NCBI GenBank assembly: GCA_964486685.1
Contig: CAZAOE010000006.1
Span: forward strand, 1 to 58,030
DNA length: 58,030 nucleotides
From: JAIOTH01 sp964486685
GTDB taxonomy: Bacteria > Patescibacteriota > Patescibacteriia > UBA1558 > S5-K13
Direction: 5' to 3'
This document shows, piece by piece, positions 35,083 through 43,720 of the stretch; the first letter of the stretch is position 1, and each line of letters begins with the position of its first letter. The notes below the pieces were generated by a model that worked only from the letters and a program-made list of their open reading frames with translations, was not told where the DNA came from and did no database searches. The translations under genes were made by a program, and so were the position numbers.

Positions 35083-35593
35083 ATAAAATAATTCCCTTTT
35101 TAACTTCATTATAAAATTCCGGCTCTTGAATTTCCATTTCTCCCCATTCATTTGGTGTCTTAATAACAGGATTAATCAATAATTTTTTGTTATATTTTTT
35201 AATCGCTTCTTGAACTTCTGAAGGAGTATTACTCAAGATAAACAAATCAATATCGCTTTCTCTGGTTTGTTCGCCTCGGGCATTAGAACCAAACAAAATA
35301 ATTTCTTTGCTGTATTTTTCAATCTTTTTTATTATTGCTGATAAATTCTCAGTAACAAATGCTACTCTCAATTGTTTGACCAATGAATTTTGAATATTAA
35401 TTTGAAAAAATTTCATATTACCCTTGGATTCCATAATAATAATTTTATTTTCAGTTAATTCTTTTAAACTATTATGTGCTCCTCCTAAAGAAATTTTCAG
35501 CTGATCAGCTATTTCTTTAGTAAAAAATTGCCGATTCGAATAATCCGCCAATAAATTAATTATTTTCTGGTTATTTTTAGTAATTTTAAACAT
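35066..35593 (-). CDS. HTH plus minimal nucleotidyltransferase (MntA-like antitoxin)
   Basis: A 175-residue protein. Residues about 1-65 are a winged helix (ADYSNRQFFTKEIADQLKIS, GGAHNSLKELTENKII). Residues 85-175 are a MNT domain with EIILFGSNARGEQTRESDID (G-S-x10-D-x-D). In MNT-HEPN systems the nucleotidyltransferase adds nucleotides to the HEPN toxin. The extra N-terminal DNA-binding domain suggests it also controls its own promoter, which carries a nested palindrome at 35612-35652. Confidence 0.89.
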   Translation of the reverse strand: MFKITKNNQKIINLLADYSNRQFFTKEIADQLKISLGGAHNSLKELTENKIIIMESKGNMKFFQINIQNSLVKQLRVAFVTENLSAIIKKIEKYSKEIILFGSNARGEQTRESDIDLFILSNTPSEVQEAIKKYNKKLLINPVIKTPNEWGEMEIQEPEFYNEVKKGIILYEQSF

Positions 35594-35611
35594 TAAAATA
35601 TTTTTAATATT

Positions 35612-35677
35612 AAAATGAAACCTCTTTCAAATTTTTGAAAGTACTTTCATTTTATATAATCTTTCTAAAATTGTCAA
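35612..35677 (-). promoter_or_regulatory. MNT-HEPN promoter with nested operator palindromes
   Basis: Minus strand: -35 TTGACA (35672-35677), 17-base spacer, -10 TAAAAT (35649-35654). Immediately downstream are two nested inverted repeats: the outer arms AAAATGAAA / TTTCATTTT (35612-35652) and the inner CTTTCAA / TTGAAAG (35624-35641). The outer arm overlaps the -10. A likely binding site for the winged-helix N-terminus of the MNT protein. Confidence 0.78.
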
Positions 35678-35766
35678 TTTAAATTAAATATAAAAAGACA
35701 GGAAATAAAAGTTCCAACTATTAAAGTGTAAATAATTCTTTTTAAATATTTTTCTAAATTATCCAT
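35674..35766 (-). pseudogene. 5' fragment of an O-antigen ligase gene
   Basis: ATG at 35766 opens a 30-codon frame MDNLEKYLKRIIYTLIVGTF, then ISCLFIFNLN and TGA. It matches the N-terminus of the ligase at 34565 (MEESEKYLKRIIYVLIVGAF, VSCLFIFK) at DNA and protein level. The rest is absent: the MNT-HEPN pair follows. The TA module is therefore flanked by direct repeats of this 5' end. Confidence 0.88.
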
Positions 35767-35787
35767 AGAACAATTATTTTTTAAATT

Positions 35788-36711
35788 TTAAGACTTCTCA
35801 ATCAAGTTAAATCCAAATAAAATAGCATCACAAATAAAATCTTCTAGTAATGTTGTATCCCCTGTCTTTTGAGCCTTATTAAGATAAGAATAATAAAATC
35901 TCTTATCTTGTTGTTTAATAATAGCTGGTGCTATGTTGTAACGCATTAGCATCATCTGTATTAATAAGCGCCCAATTCGACCATTCCCATCAGAAAATGG
36001 ATGAATTTGTTCAAAACTAGCATGTATATTGGCAACTTGTTTAACTATGTCTTTTTCTTTTTTATTAATATTATTAACTAAATCTTTCATTAATTTTGGT
36101 ACTTTTAAATAATTAGCGGTTGCCAAATTAGCACCTACGATTCTCACTCCGTGATTTCTATATCTACCAGCGTCTTCTCTAATACTATTCATTAAAATGT
36201 TATGTAATTTTAAAATAACACTCTCGGATATTTTTGAATTGCACTCAATTTGACTTAAAAGATAATTCAAAGCAGTTTGATGATTTTTAGCTTCCAAATG
36301 TTCAATAACTTCCTTGTTAGGTATAGAAGCATTATCAAATAAAATAGCTCCTGTTTCGTTCTCAGTTAAAGTACTACCCTCTATACTATTAGAATTATAA
36401 GTTAATGACAAAACAAACTCATCAAAAAGATCCTGACGCCCAACTATAAAACTAACAATATTTTTATACTTTTTACTTTTAGTGAAAAGCAGTTCTTTTT
36501 TAGCAATTAAAACATTGTCTGGAATTTCTACTTGACCTGTGTATTGACAATATAATTTATCAATTAATTTCTGATTTCTCTGATGAGGTATTGATCTTTC
36601 ATTAATCCAACTATTTAAAGTAACAAAAGATACCCTTAGTTCCTTGGCTAATTTTTCTTGAGTCAATTCAGAAGTTTTTATAATAAATTGTAATTTTTCT
36701 GATATTTTCAT
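35788..36711 (-). CDS. Fic-family AMP-transferase with N-terminal HTH
   Basis: A 307-residue protein. Residues about 1-50 are an XRE-like helix-turn-helix (TQEKLAKELRVSFVTLNSWI). The Fic core has the catalytic motif HPFSDGNGRIGR (H-x-F-x-D-G-N-G-R-x-x-R, all key residues present). An N-terminal inhibitory motif S-x-x-x-E-G appears in SNSIEGSTL, as in class II Fic proteins that self-inhibit. It transfers AMP from ATP to a target. The promoter carries two AAACTTTATAAAGTTT-type palindromes, so self-repression by the HTH is likely. Confidence 0.92.
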   Translation of the reverse strand: MKISEKLQFIIKTSELTQEKLAKELRVSFVTLNSWINERSIPHQRNQKLIDKLYCQYTGQVEIPDNVLIAKKELLFTKSKKYKNIVSFIVGRQDLFDEFVLSLTYNSNSIEGSTLTENETGAILFDNASIPNKEVIEHLEAKNHQTALNYLLSQIECNSKISESVILKLHNILMNSIREDAGRYRNHGVRIVGANLATANYLKVPKLMKDLVNNINKKEKDIVKQVANIHASFEQIHPFSDGNGRIGRLLIQMMLMRYNIAPAIIKQQDKRFYYSYLNKAQKTGDTTLLEDFICDAILFGFNLIEKS

Positions 36712-36740
36712 TTTTCAAAGTTTTATACTTTAATGCTTTT

Positions 36741-36790
36741 AATATATAAAACTTTATAAAGTTTGTCAATATAGTAATACTTTATAAAGT
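36741..36790 (-). promoter_or_regulatory. fic promoter with two palindromic operators
   Basis: Minus strand: -35 TTGACA (36764-36769), 17-base spacer, -10 TATATT (36741-36746). The palindrome AAACTTTATAAAGTTT at 36749-36764 fills the spacer. A second palindrome, ACTTTATAAAGT, at 36779-36790 lies upstream of the -35 (30 bases apart, about three helix turns). A related half-word AAAGTTTTATACTTT is at 36716-36730. Confidence 0.85.
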
Positions 36791-36856
36791 TTCAAATTAT
36801 CCAAGACTTAAGCAAAAAACCAGTTTTACCACACCTAGGGTAAATATTCCGAGCCG

Positions 36857-36883
36857 TCGCTTTTTTTTCGACCCTCAGGGTGG
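36857..36883. repeat. P4-family palindrome (CGACCC / GGGTGGTC)
   Basis: A short GC-rich inverted repeat right after the TGA stop of the TPR gene at 36884. Related copies are at 37671-37698, 43110-43126 and 43669-43688. The base run after it on the minus strand is A rather than T, so it is not a normal terminator. Confidence 0.65.
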
Positions 36884-37594
36884 TCAATTCAAATACTCTA
36901 ACTCCTTTTTATATAAGTCATTTTCTGGATAAGTTGCTACTAAATCAATCCAAATCTGCTTGGCTTCTTGATTACGATTAAATTTTGTATAAGCATTGGC
37001 CAAATAAATCAATAAATCCTTATTCTCTGGATTATTTTCTAAACCAAATTTTAAAATATTAATTGCCTTATCTTCATCCTTAAATTTAACTCTATATAAT
37101 ACTGACAATTCTCTATAAGTTTCCAATGAATAGGCACTCTTAATTTCAGGTTCAAATTCAATAACTTTCAAATAATATTCTTCCGCCTTTTCATAATCTT
37201 CAATAAAATGATAATAAAGGTCTCCTAGATTAGAATATAAAACTGTATTATTTTCTATTCTTTTTAATCCTTCTAAATATAATGCCTCTGCTCCATAATA
37301 GTCATTAACTGCCTTTTTGTTTGCTCCAGCAACTGCCCACCCCAAATAATCATTAGAATCTTCTTTAATATACTGAACTGCCTCATCAAATTGACCTTCA
37401 AAGCCATTAGCTATTTCCTCACTTAGAGATTCATTCATATTTTCAAATATAAATAACTTGGATTTTATTCCTAAAAATTTAGAAACTGGATCATCTCCAA
37501 AAATATCTCTAATTTGAAAATAATAAAAAAAACCACTAGTTATAATGATAACTAAAAAAATTAAAACTCCAATATATATATTTTTTTTATTCAT
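36884..37594 (-). CDS. membrane-anchored TPR protein
   Basis: A 236-residue protein. Residues about 4-26 are a single membrane helix (YIGVLIFLVIIITSGFFYYF). The rest, on the outer side if N-in, is made of TPR-like repeats (YYGAEALYLEGLKRIENNTV, YEKAEEYYLKVIEFEPEIKS, DKAINILKFGLENNPENKDL, NQEAKQIWIDLVATYPENDL). TPR proteins act as scaffolds. It resembles the TPR tail of the ligase at 32559 in style. The 219-base gap behind it holds AT-rich DNA and a terminator of the next gene. Confidence 0.85.
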   Translation of the reverse strand: MNKKNIYIGVLIFLVIIITSGFFYYFQIRDIFGDDPVSKFLGIKSKLFIFENMNESLSEEIANGFEGQFDEAVQYIKEDSNDYLGWAVAGANKKAVNDYYGAEALYLEGLKRIENNTVLYSNLGDLYYHFIEDYEKAEEYYLKVIEFEPEIKSAYSLETYRELSVLYRVKFKDEDKAINILKFGLENNPENKDLLIYLANAYTKFNRNQEAKQIWIDLVATYPENDLYKKELEYLN

Positions 37595-37670
37595 AATTTT
37601 TTGTAAATTGACAAACGTATAATAAAAATATTATAACAATTATTTTATGTTTAAGCAAAAATAAAACACC

Positions 37671-37698
37671 CCCGGGGTTGGCGACCCCCGGGGTCGGA
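37671..37698. repeat. P4 palindrome with CCCCCGGGG cores
   Basis: Two GC-rich inverted repeats in tandem (CCCCCGGGG, then CGACCCCCGGGGTCGG), unusual in this AT-rich sequence. On the minus strand a T-rich stretch follows, so it may back up the terminator at 37707. Confidence 0.75.
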
Positions 37699-37706
37699 AT
37701 TAAACA

Positions 37707-37738
37707 AAACAAAAAGCCCCGAGTATAAACCCAGGGCT
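37707..37738 (-). terminator. terminator of the surface-protein gene
   Basis: Minus strand: AGCCCTGGG, an 8-base loop, CTCGGGGCT, then TTTTTG. It lies 66 bases after the stop at 37804. It is similar in shape and words to the terminator of the RNA at 49037-49360. Confidence 0.88.
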
Positions 37739-37803
37739 TAATGCTTGTCCCGTCATACGGGATTACGATTTTTAAAAAGCTATCGTGAAACTATATATAA
37801 CAA

Positions 37804-40800
37804 TTAGTCAGAAACTACTTGGGCGTTATTGGTTGTAGCATTTAATCCACTTACCAAATAACCATTTGTCCAATCAAGAGTAGTTACAGCATGTGAAGAG
37901 GCACTTATGTCTGACCAGATAAAATCATCATTACTAGCATCAGCGTCAACTAAAGCATAAGTAGTTGGATATTTTTGAGCAGCAACAGGAGCTACATCAC
38001 CCATTAATTGAGTACTAATTGAATCTGAAGTAGTTCCATCAACATCTGTTACGGTTCCCTTTAAGACAAATGTCTTGGTTGTACCAATAGGAATTGTTCT
38101 TAGGGAATCAAATTCTACTTCTACAAGACCACTTGCACCAACGCTATCACCTGTAGCATTCATCTCTGTTTCACCAGAAGTGACATCATAAACCTTGAAA
38201 CTAAGATCAGTAACAGTACAACTTGTGGTTGCTACTGTAAATGATAGTTTCTTTAAGTCAATATCACCACCAGAGCTAGCAGTTACGCTAAGCTTAGCTA
38301 ATATATTGGAACCATTGATTAATTGTGTGGTTGGTAAAGTTACCATAGCAACAGTAGGAACTGATTTATAGATCCAATGTGTATTTGAATCAGTTGTTCC
38401 AGTTGCTGTTGCGGTTTGTCCAGATTCTTTACCAGTGGCTACAATATCAGCATTAGCAGCAATCTTCCAGCCAGCTTGAGCGCCAGAAGTACCTGCTAAA
38501 CCAGTACCAATTGTAGAGAAGTCGGCCTTAACATAAAGTTTAGCGCCATTTGTATCTTCATTAGTTACCTTAAATCCAGATACCCAATTACCATTTGATT
38601 CTACATAATCAGGAAGAGTAATCGTATAAGTAACTGTAGATGTAGGAGTGGCTTTAACTATTTGATTACCATCTTCATCATAAAGATAAAGGTTTATATA
38701 ATCTTTAGCTGTTGAAGAAGCTGCGGTTGTTACATCAGCAGTTAACATGATTGTATCTAATTCAATATCTTCATAAGTAGCTTCCATCTTTAAGACAGTC
38801 AATGTAACACCAGTGGAACCAGCAGCAATCAAAGATGCATCTGGGTTAGATGAATCTAATGATGTTGCTAATGCTCCATTAGCAGCTAAAGTCATGGCCT
38901 GACCAGCTCCGGCTGGAGTGGAAGTAATAGTAGTTCCAGTATTCTTACCTTGACAAGTAATAGTAGATAAACTAATTACATGGTCTCCGGTAGTAGCTGA
39001 AGCACTAATATTAGCCATTACATGCACCAACATAGTTGTTCCCTTAGGAACGACCAATTCATCATTTCCTGATAAATTATATGTTAAGTAATCTGCTACA
39101 CTAGTTGTTGCATCAAAATTACCAATCACTGAGACAGGAACTGCTGAGGCAAGAGTAGTACCAACATAAAGCTTAACATTACTCAAATCATAAGGTAAAG
39201 CAGTATCAGGGGTATCAGCAATCTTAATTTGAGTTACTTTTACATCTTCTCCAGATGCTGTAGCATCTAAGATAAAGGTTGCAAAATGAGCTTGAACAGT
39301 ACCCTTAACTAAGGTTTGAGCAACTGGGGTAGTGGCGGTATAAGTAGCTATAGAACCAGCTTTAATGGTCTGAATATTGGCTGCTATATCTGTAGCTGGG
39401 GCTTCTGTAATAGAATCACCAGTTACAGTACCCTTAACAAGAAAACTACCAGCTACACCAGTATCAGTTGAAGCTGTAATAGTATCGCCATTAGCAAAAT
39501 CTGTGCTTATATTACATTTAATAGTAACTATATTATCACCTACTGGTAAACTAACAGTATCTGAAAATGTAGCAATGTCTCCAGAGGTTACATCAACAGC
39601 ACCTGTTAATACAGTTCCGCTGGCATCATAAAGAGCACAATTAGTTACATCAGAATAATCTGGTACAGTAGCGGTTGTAGCAATATCAGCTACAACAACA
39701 TTAAAGATTGATTGAGAAATTTCCACACCTTCACCTTGGGCCTTAAATACCCAAGAACCTAAAGGCACTTCATCTTGACCTTCAGCAACATTTCCAACTC
39801 CAACACTATTACTCTTAGAAATGGTTAAAGTACCAGCAGAAACAGCAACAACATTACCAGCATCTAAAGCAGCTGTAGGAGTAAGATAATAACCAAAATC
39901 TAAACCCTTAACAGCTACATCAGTTGTTTTATCAACATCAAAATCAATTGTTCTGCCTGAACCGCCAATAATATCAGCAACTAATGAGAACTCTTTGTGG
40001 TCACCCTTATCAATAGCTACTGGATTAGCACTGAAATCAAAGTCAACATAATCACCAGCTAATGCACCATCAACATAATATTCATTATCAATATATAACT
40101 TAACATTTTCTAAATCAGTATCAGCAATAGAGCCCTGATTAGTAAATCTAATATATTCAACTTGTTGATCTTCCGTAGAAGCCGTTAATTTATAAGAAAT
40201 AAATGTATAAGCAGTAGTTCCAATTTCTTTAGTAGCGGTACCATCTGGATCATAAGAACCCCTAGCACCAGTAGCTGTACCAAGAGTAACTGCATTGCTT
40301 AAAGTCATCTGATTACCAGTAATAGGCAATGAAGCTGTAATAGCATCACTTGATACTACTTCTGTTACGCTAAATATAGCAGTTCCAGCAGAAGTAGCTG
40401 AGGTTTTTATGTTACCAGCTACAGTAATGGTTTTAGTTGTTCCAGCTGTAACAGCAATAGCATCTGATAAACATTCATTATTAGAATTGAAAGTTTTGGT
40501 ATTACCAATTTGTTTTGAGCCATCTAAGAATGAAATGCTAGCAAAATCAGTATTTACACTTAATCCGCTTCTTTGAACTCTTAATTTTACTGAAGCATCA
40601 GCATCAGAACCAGCAGTAATCTGAACCTTTAACATTGGATATCTGGCTGCGCTCATAACAGCTGTACCAGAAACTGGATTATCTGCTGATAAAGTAATAG
40701 TAGCAGCTCCAGTTACTGGAGGAACAACTACTGAAACTTCAGCAATTGGGAATAAGTCAGCTTCATAAACAGTGACAGAAGCACCATCAGTATAAGTAAT

Positions 40801-41427
40801 GGTGTCAGCCACATTTTCAACTACATAATCTTCATTAAAGAAGTTAGCTGTAAATCCGGCCTCTGTTACTAATCTCTTTTGGACTGCGGCATCAATATAA
40901 TAGATGTCATCAGTATCGGTATATCTAATTAAAGAACCAACCGGATGAGCAGTTGAAACTACTGGGTTGTCCATAGCATCAGTATTGTCATAAGCGCTAA
41001 AAAATGAACTTACAACATCAATAACTGTTGATGCCCAAGCATCACCCCAAAGGGTGACAGCTGTAGCTTCGTCTGCTACATGTCTTAAGACACCACCTGG
41101 TTCTACAGCATATACAGAAGCAAAATCAGGAACTTTAATTAAAACTGTTCCTGGTCTTACAGTAACGTGTTTTCCATTAAATGAAAGGCCTGCTAAATCA
41201 TCTGCAGAAATTGTTTGGACCCCAGTCCAATCTTCATAATAAGTGAAATACATTTTTTCGTGGGGAAATACCAATAATTCAGTACCGTCATAATAATAAA
41301 CGGCACTGCTGGCAGAACTCTTTAAAAGATCTCCAGCTGCAAAATCAGTAGCTTCTACTTTCACTACTGGCATTGTCATTGCCATCATGGCAAACACGAC
41401 TGTGAATACGAATAATTTTTTTAACAT
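37804..41427 (-). CDS. giant secreted surface (S-layer-like) protein
   Basis: A 1207-residue exported protein. Residues 1-26 are a Sec signal peptide (cut after VEA). Residues about 27-230 contain paired modules of the pattern G-x-L-(I/V)-(R/K)-x-x-x-x-x-x-(V/I)-Y-x-(I/V), seen as TVLIKVPDFASVYAVEPGG and SLIRYTDTDDIYYIDAAVQK. From 245 on it is a chain of about eight beta-sandwich repeats rich in Thr, Ser, Ala, Val and Asp and almost free of Cys. Codon choice and GC content are visibly higher than in neighbours, which suits high expression. An AAGGAG Shine-Dalgarno sits 11 bases before the ATG, behind a long leader. It has its own terminator. An S-layer role is an inference. Confidence 0.88.
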   Translation of the reverse strand: MLKKLFVFTVVFAMMAMTMPVVKVEATDFAAGDLLKSSASSAVYYYDGTELLVFPHEKMYFTYYEDWTGVQTISADDLAGLSFNGKHVTVRPGTVLIKVPDFASVYAVEPGGVLRHVADEATAVTLWGDAWASTVIDVVSSFFSAYDNTDAMDNPVVSTAHPVGSLIRYTDTDDIYYIDAAVQKRLVTEAGFTANFFNEDYVVENVADTITYTDGASVTVYEADLFPIAEVSVVVPPVTGAATITLSADNPVSGTAVMSAARYPMLKVQITAGSDADASVKLRVQRSGLSVNTDFASISFLDGSKQIGNTKTFNSNNECLSDAIAVTAGTTKTITVAGNIKTSATSAGTAIFSVTEVVSSDAITASLPITGNQMTLSNAVTLGTATGARGSYDPDGTATKEIGTTAYTFISYKLTASTEDQQVEYIRFTNQGSIADTDLENVKLYIDNEYYVDGALAGDYVDFDFSANPVAIDKGDHKEFSLVADIIGGSGRTIDFDVDKTTDVAVKGLDFGYYLTPTAALDAGNVVAVSAGTLTISKSNSVGVGNVAEGQDEVPLGSWVFKAQGEGVEISQSIFNVVVADIATTATVPDYSDVTNCALYDASGTVLTGAVDVTSGDIATFSDTVSLPVGDNIVTIKCNISTDFANGDTITASTDTGVAGSFLVKGTVTGDSITEAPATDIAANIQTIKAGSIATYTATTPVAQTLVKGTVQAHFATFILDATASGEDVKVTQIKIADTPDTALPYDLSNVKLYVGTTLASAVPVSVIGNFDATTSVADYLTYNLSGNDELVVPKGTTMLVHVMANISASATTGDHVISLSTITCQGKNTGTTITSTPAGAGQAMTLAANGALATSLDSSNPDASLIAAGSTGVTLTVLKMEATYEDIELDTIMLTADVTTAASSTAKDYINLYLYDEDGNQIVKATPTSTVTYTITLPDYVESNGNWVSGFKVTNEDTNGAKLYVKADFSTIGTGLAGTSGAQAGWKIAANADIVATGKESGQTATATGTTDSNTHWIYKSVPTVAMVTLPTTQLINGSNILAKLSVTASSGGDIDLKKLSFTVATTSCTVTDLSFKVYDVTSGETEMNATGDSVGASGLVEVEFDSLRTIPIGTTKTFVLKGTVTDVDGTTSDSISTQLMGDVAPVAAQKYPTTYALVDADASNDDFIWSDISASSHAVTTLDWTNGYLVSGLNATTNNAQVVSD

Positions 41428-41640
41428 AATTAATTTTTCTCCTTTTTAATAATTCAAAATTGCTTTTGATTGGCCTGAATTATCACCAAATGGATTTTCC
41501 ATTCTAAAACATTGAATTCCTAAACCGGTTGTCCTAAGACATCGATCTTTCTACCCGTTTAAGCTCAATGGGCAATAATTAGGTTGTCAATCACACAATA
41601 ATGAACTTATATAACCACCTCTTAAATGAGGTTTAGTTAA
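41428..41640 (-). promoter_or_regulatory. long leader of the surface-protein gene
   Basis: About 210-350 bases lie between the upstream gene and this start, without a gene. On the minus strand it shows several small hairpins: ACCTC-attta-GAGGT, AACCGGTT, ATGGA-aaa-TCCAT, and an AAGGAG ribosome-binding site near 41441. The base composition is less AT-rich than the repeats beyond 41640. Such long leaders are known to stabilise S-layer mRNAs in other bacteria; that is only suggested here. No promoter could be fixed. Confidence 0.45.
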
Positions 41641-41722
41641 TAATAATTTTACTAATATACAATTTTACTAATATACAAATAATACTAATAATACGAATAA
41701 ATTATACTAATAATACGAATAA

Positions 41723-41802
41723 ATTAGTATAATTAGTATCATTCGTATATTGGCAAAACATTAGTATTAGTATAATTAGTATCATTCGTATATTGGCAAA
41801 AC
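41723..41802. repeat. duplicated 37-bp 3' end of the DUF5667 gene
   Basis: 41723-41759 is repeated at 41766-41802. The right-hand copy contains the last codons (LPIYE, TGA) of the gene at 41782, so the left copy is a downstream duplicate. The neighbouring 41640-41720 is made of ATACTAATAATACGAAT-type tandem words. Confidence 0.87.
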
Positions 41803-42927
41803 TTGTTCTGTGCTGGACTTAACTGCTTCTTGCTCAATTTCTGCTTTCATCTTTTCCGCTCTTTCTTTTAAGACACTATCTAATTTATTCATTAAATCTA
41901 ATTCTAATTGAACTTTTTCTATTTGAATTAAGGCCTCGTCGTATTTGCCTTCTGTTGATAATCTTTTGGCCTCTTCTAAATAAATTGTTATTTGTTCTGA
42001 ATCCAAAGCTATTCTATTAATATTAAATTCAATTATTTCTTCATTTGGTATGGTACTGGTTGTTTTTTCAGTTAAATCTTCTTCTTCTATATTAACCTCA
42101 TCAATTCCGGACATTAAATCAATATTGATTAAATTTTCCTTGGTCTCTGTAATGTTTTTATCCTGTTGAACTATGTTGTCCTGTAAAAGCTCTATTTTGT
42201 TTTGAATACTTTCATTAATTAATTCTTGTTCTTCTTCTCCCAATTCTTCCTCATCAAGCATTACTTCTAAGGCCTTAATGCCTAATTCTGTATTAATTTT
42301 CATAACATCATTAATGGCTTGGTTGGTTTTGTCATCCATTATCTCTGCTGAACTTATTTTCAGGGTCTTGGCAGTATTTACTGAATTTTGATCTATTAGT
42401 TTGGCTAATTGCACAACTTCTTCTTTGTCTGCGGTTTTCTTAATATTTTTAAAATTTTCATTAACTGTATTTAAATTATTGGTCATGACTACGCTGACTT
42501 TGCCAATGTTTTTATCTTCTAAGTCATTTTCTATTAAATAATTTATTTCTTCTAATCTTTTGGAGACATGTTTAATTCTAATATTAGTTGCTTCAATGCT
42601 CCCTTCTTTAACTAAAACCAATTCCACTTTTTCCATTCCTTTTTTAATATAATATAAAGGATTGCCGGGCATAGCGGCTTGAGCGCCAAATCCAGTAGTT
42701 AAAACTGTGGCAATGACAACTAAACTAACAGTGGCCATTTTAAAACTGGGCATAGTAGATCTAAAAAACATATTTATATTAAAAAACAAGGATTTTCCAA
42801 AATGTTGTCCTTGTGTGTTTGTGGTAACTTCAATTGTATTCATTAAAATTGAACGATTGACATGCCAATACTTTTCGTCTGGCTCTATTTCCTTAAACTG
42901 GCTCAATTTTTTAATTAAATCTCTCAT
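41782..42927 (-). CDS. DUF5667-type membrane protein, possible anti-sigma factor
   Basis: A 381-residue protein. Residues 1-60 form a cytoplasmic region (KKLSQFKEIEPDEKYW). Residues about 64-85 are a membrane helix (ATVSLVVIATVLTTGFGAQA). PGNPLYYIKKGMEKVELVLV follows, the signature of DUF5667 domains. Residues 120-381 are long acidic helices, with LGEEEQELINE in the middle. In many bacteria DUF5667 proteins are encoded with ECF sigma factors and have an anti-sigma-like layout (small inner domain, one helix, outer sensor). The sigma gene at 44007 is two genes upstream on the same strand. Confidence 0.82.
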   Translation of the reverse strand: MRDLIKKLSQFKEIEPDEKYWHVNRSILMNTIEVTTNTQGQHFGKSLFFNINMFFRSTMPSFKMATVSLVVIATVLTTGFGAQAAMPGNPLYYIKKGMEKVELVLVKEGSIEATNIRIKHVSKRLEEINYLIENDLEDKNIGKVSVVMTNNLNTVNENFKNIKKTADKEEVVQLAKLIDQNSVNTAKTLKISSAEIMDDKTNQAINDVMKINTELGIKALEVMLDEEELGEEEQELINESIQNKIELLQDNIVQQDKNITETKENLINIDLMSGIDEVNIEEEDLTEKTTSTIPNEEIIEFNINRIALDSEQITIYLEEAKRLSTEGKYDEALIQIEKVQLELDLMNKLDSVLKERAEKMKAEIEQEAVKSSTEQVLPIYE

Positions 42928-43109
42928 TGTTTTTTTAGCTTATGACTTACGGCTTATAAACATAATTGATTACGTTAAATATGACGAATTAAAAGACAAA
43001 ATGTTACAAACTTATTGTGGCTTATTCAAGCCAAAAATCAAGGTTTTAAATTTTCTTATTTTTTATATATTCAAATAAAACAATAAAACTAAAAATATGT
43101 CAAATAGTT

Positions 43110-43126
43110 TTCGACCCCCAGGGTCG
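43110..43126. repeat. P4 palindrome
   Basis: CGACCCCCAGGGTCGG forms a short GC-rich hairpin about 65 bases before the plus-strand gene at 43192. Confidence 0.65.
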
Positions 43127-43191
43127 GCATTGACAAAACTCAAAAAATACTATAAAGTTAAAAAATCAAAAAAATATTATGGAGGCATGTA

Positions 43192-43704
43192 ATGTTAAAA
43201 AAAGATGTAAAAAAAGCAGAAAAGGAAGATAGGTCTCTTAGAATGAGATGTCTCCTATCAATTATTCTTTTCTTAATCATCGTAGCTATCCTTATTTTCT
43301 ATCAAATCGCAGAAAATAAGGAAAAATCTGAGATTCAAACTGAAATTAAAGTTGTATTTTCAAAAAATAGCGTTGAAAATAAAAACCAAAAAAATGATTT
43401 TGAGATTTTTGACTTCAAAAAAAGCAATAATTTTGTTGCTTTAAAGATCCCCTGGCTTTCTAATATTTATTGGAGTCAAAATATAAATGTGGTTGTGAAA
43501 GAAAAAATGAGTTCTATAAATGTCGCTGAATTTCAAGCAGAATATCAACTTTTTGGTTCAAAAACAGCAGAAATCTCTTTTTTGCTTAATCCAAAGCTAT
43601 CTTTTCTTTTCCGGGGCTTAAATAAGAAGCAAATCCTGGAAAAATATCTTTTCAAAATCCGACCCGAAAATTCGACCCGACGGGTCGAAACCGCTATTTA
43701 TTGA
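43192..43704 (+). CDS. small membrane protein of unknown function
   Basis: A 170-residue protein. After a charged N-terminus (KKDVKKAEKEDRSLRMR), residues about 19-40 form a single membrane helix (CLLSIILFLIIVAILIFYQI), and the rest has no recognised domain. The start is well supported by GGAGG 6 bases before the ATG. The last 13 codons (PENSTRRVETAIY) come from a P4 palindrome and from the stem of its terminator, so the native C-terminus may have been changed. It is plus-strand between two minus-strand genes, so it is a separate unit. Confidence 0.75.
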   Translation: MLKKDVKKAEKEDRSLRMRCLLSIILFLIIVAILIFYQIAENKEKSEIQTEIKVVFSKNSVENKNQKNDFEIFDFKKSNNFVALKIPWLSNIYWSQNINVVVKEKMSSINVAEFQAEYQLFGSKTAEISFLLNPKLSFLFRGLNKKQILEKYLFKIRPENSTRRVETAIY

Positions 43705-43720
43705 TACATAGCGGTTTTTT
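43689..43720 (+). terminator. strong terminator overlapping the stop codon
   Basis: AACCGCTAT, loop TTATTGATAC, ATAGCGGTT, then TTTT. The 9-bp stem is perfect, and the stop codon of the gene at 43192 lies in the loop. Confidence 0.92.

Noticed and set aside
35083..35151. A longer HEPN protein starting at 35151
   Set aside because: It would overlap 86 bases of the MNT gene. Met at 35082 gives the usual HEPN length and a 17-base overlap.
39377..41239. Plus-strand open frames inside the surface-protein gene
   Set aside because: They are shadows of a long, clearly coding minus-strand gene with a signal peptide and terminator. Their Ser/Val/Pro-rich composition reflects the opposite strand.
41428..41640. 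Homology between the surface-protein leader and the RNA at 49037
   Set aside because: A few shared words (GGTTATAT, CGATGT) were seen, but no continuous alignment or common fold could be supported.
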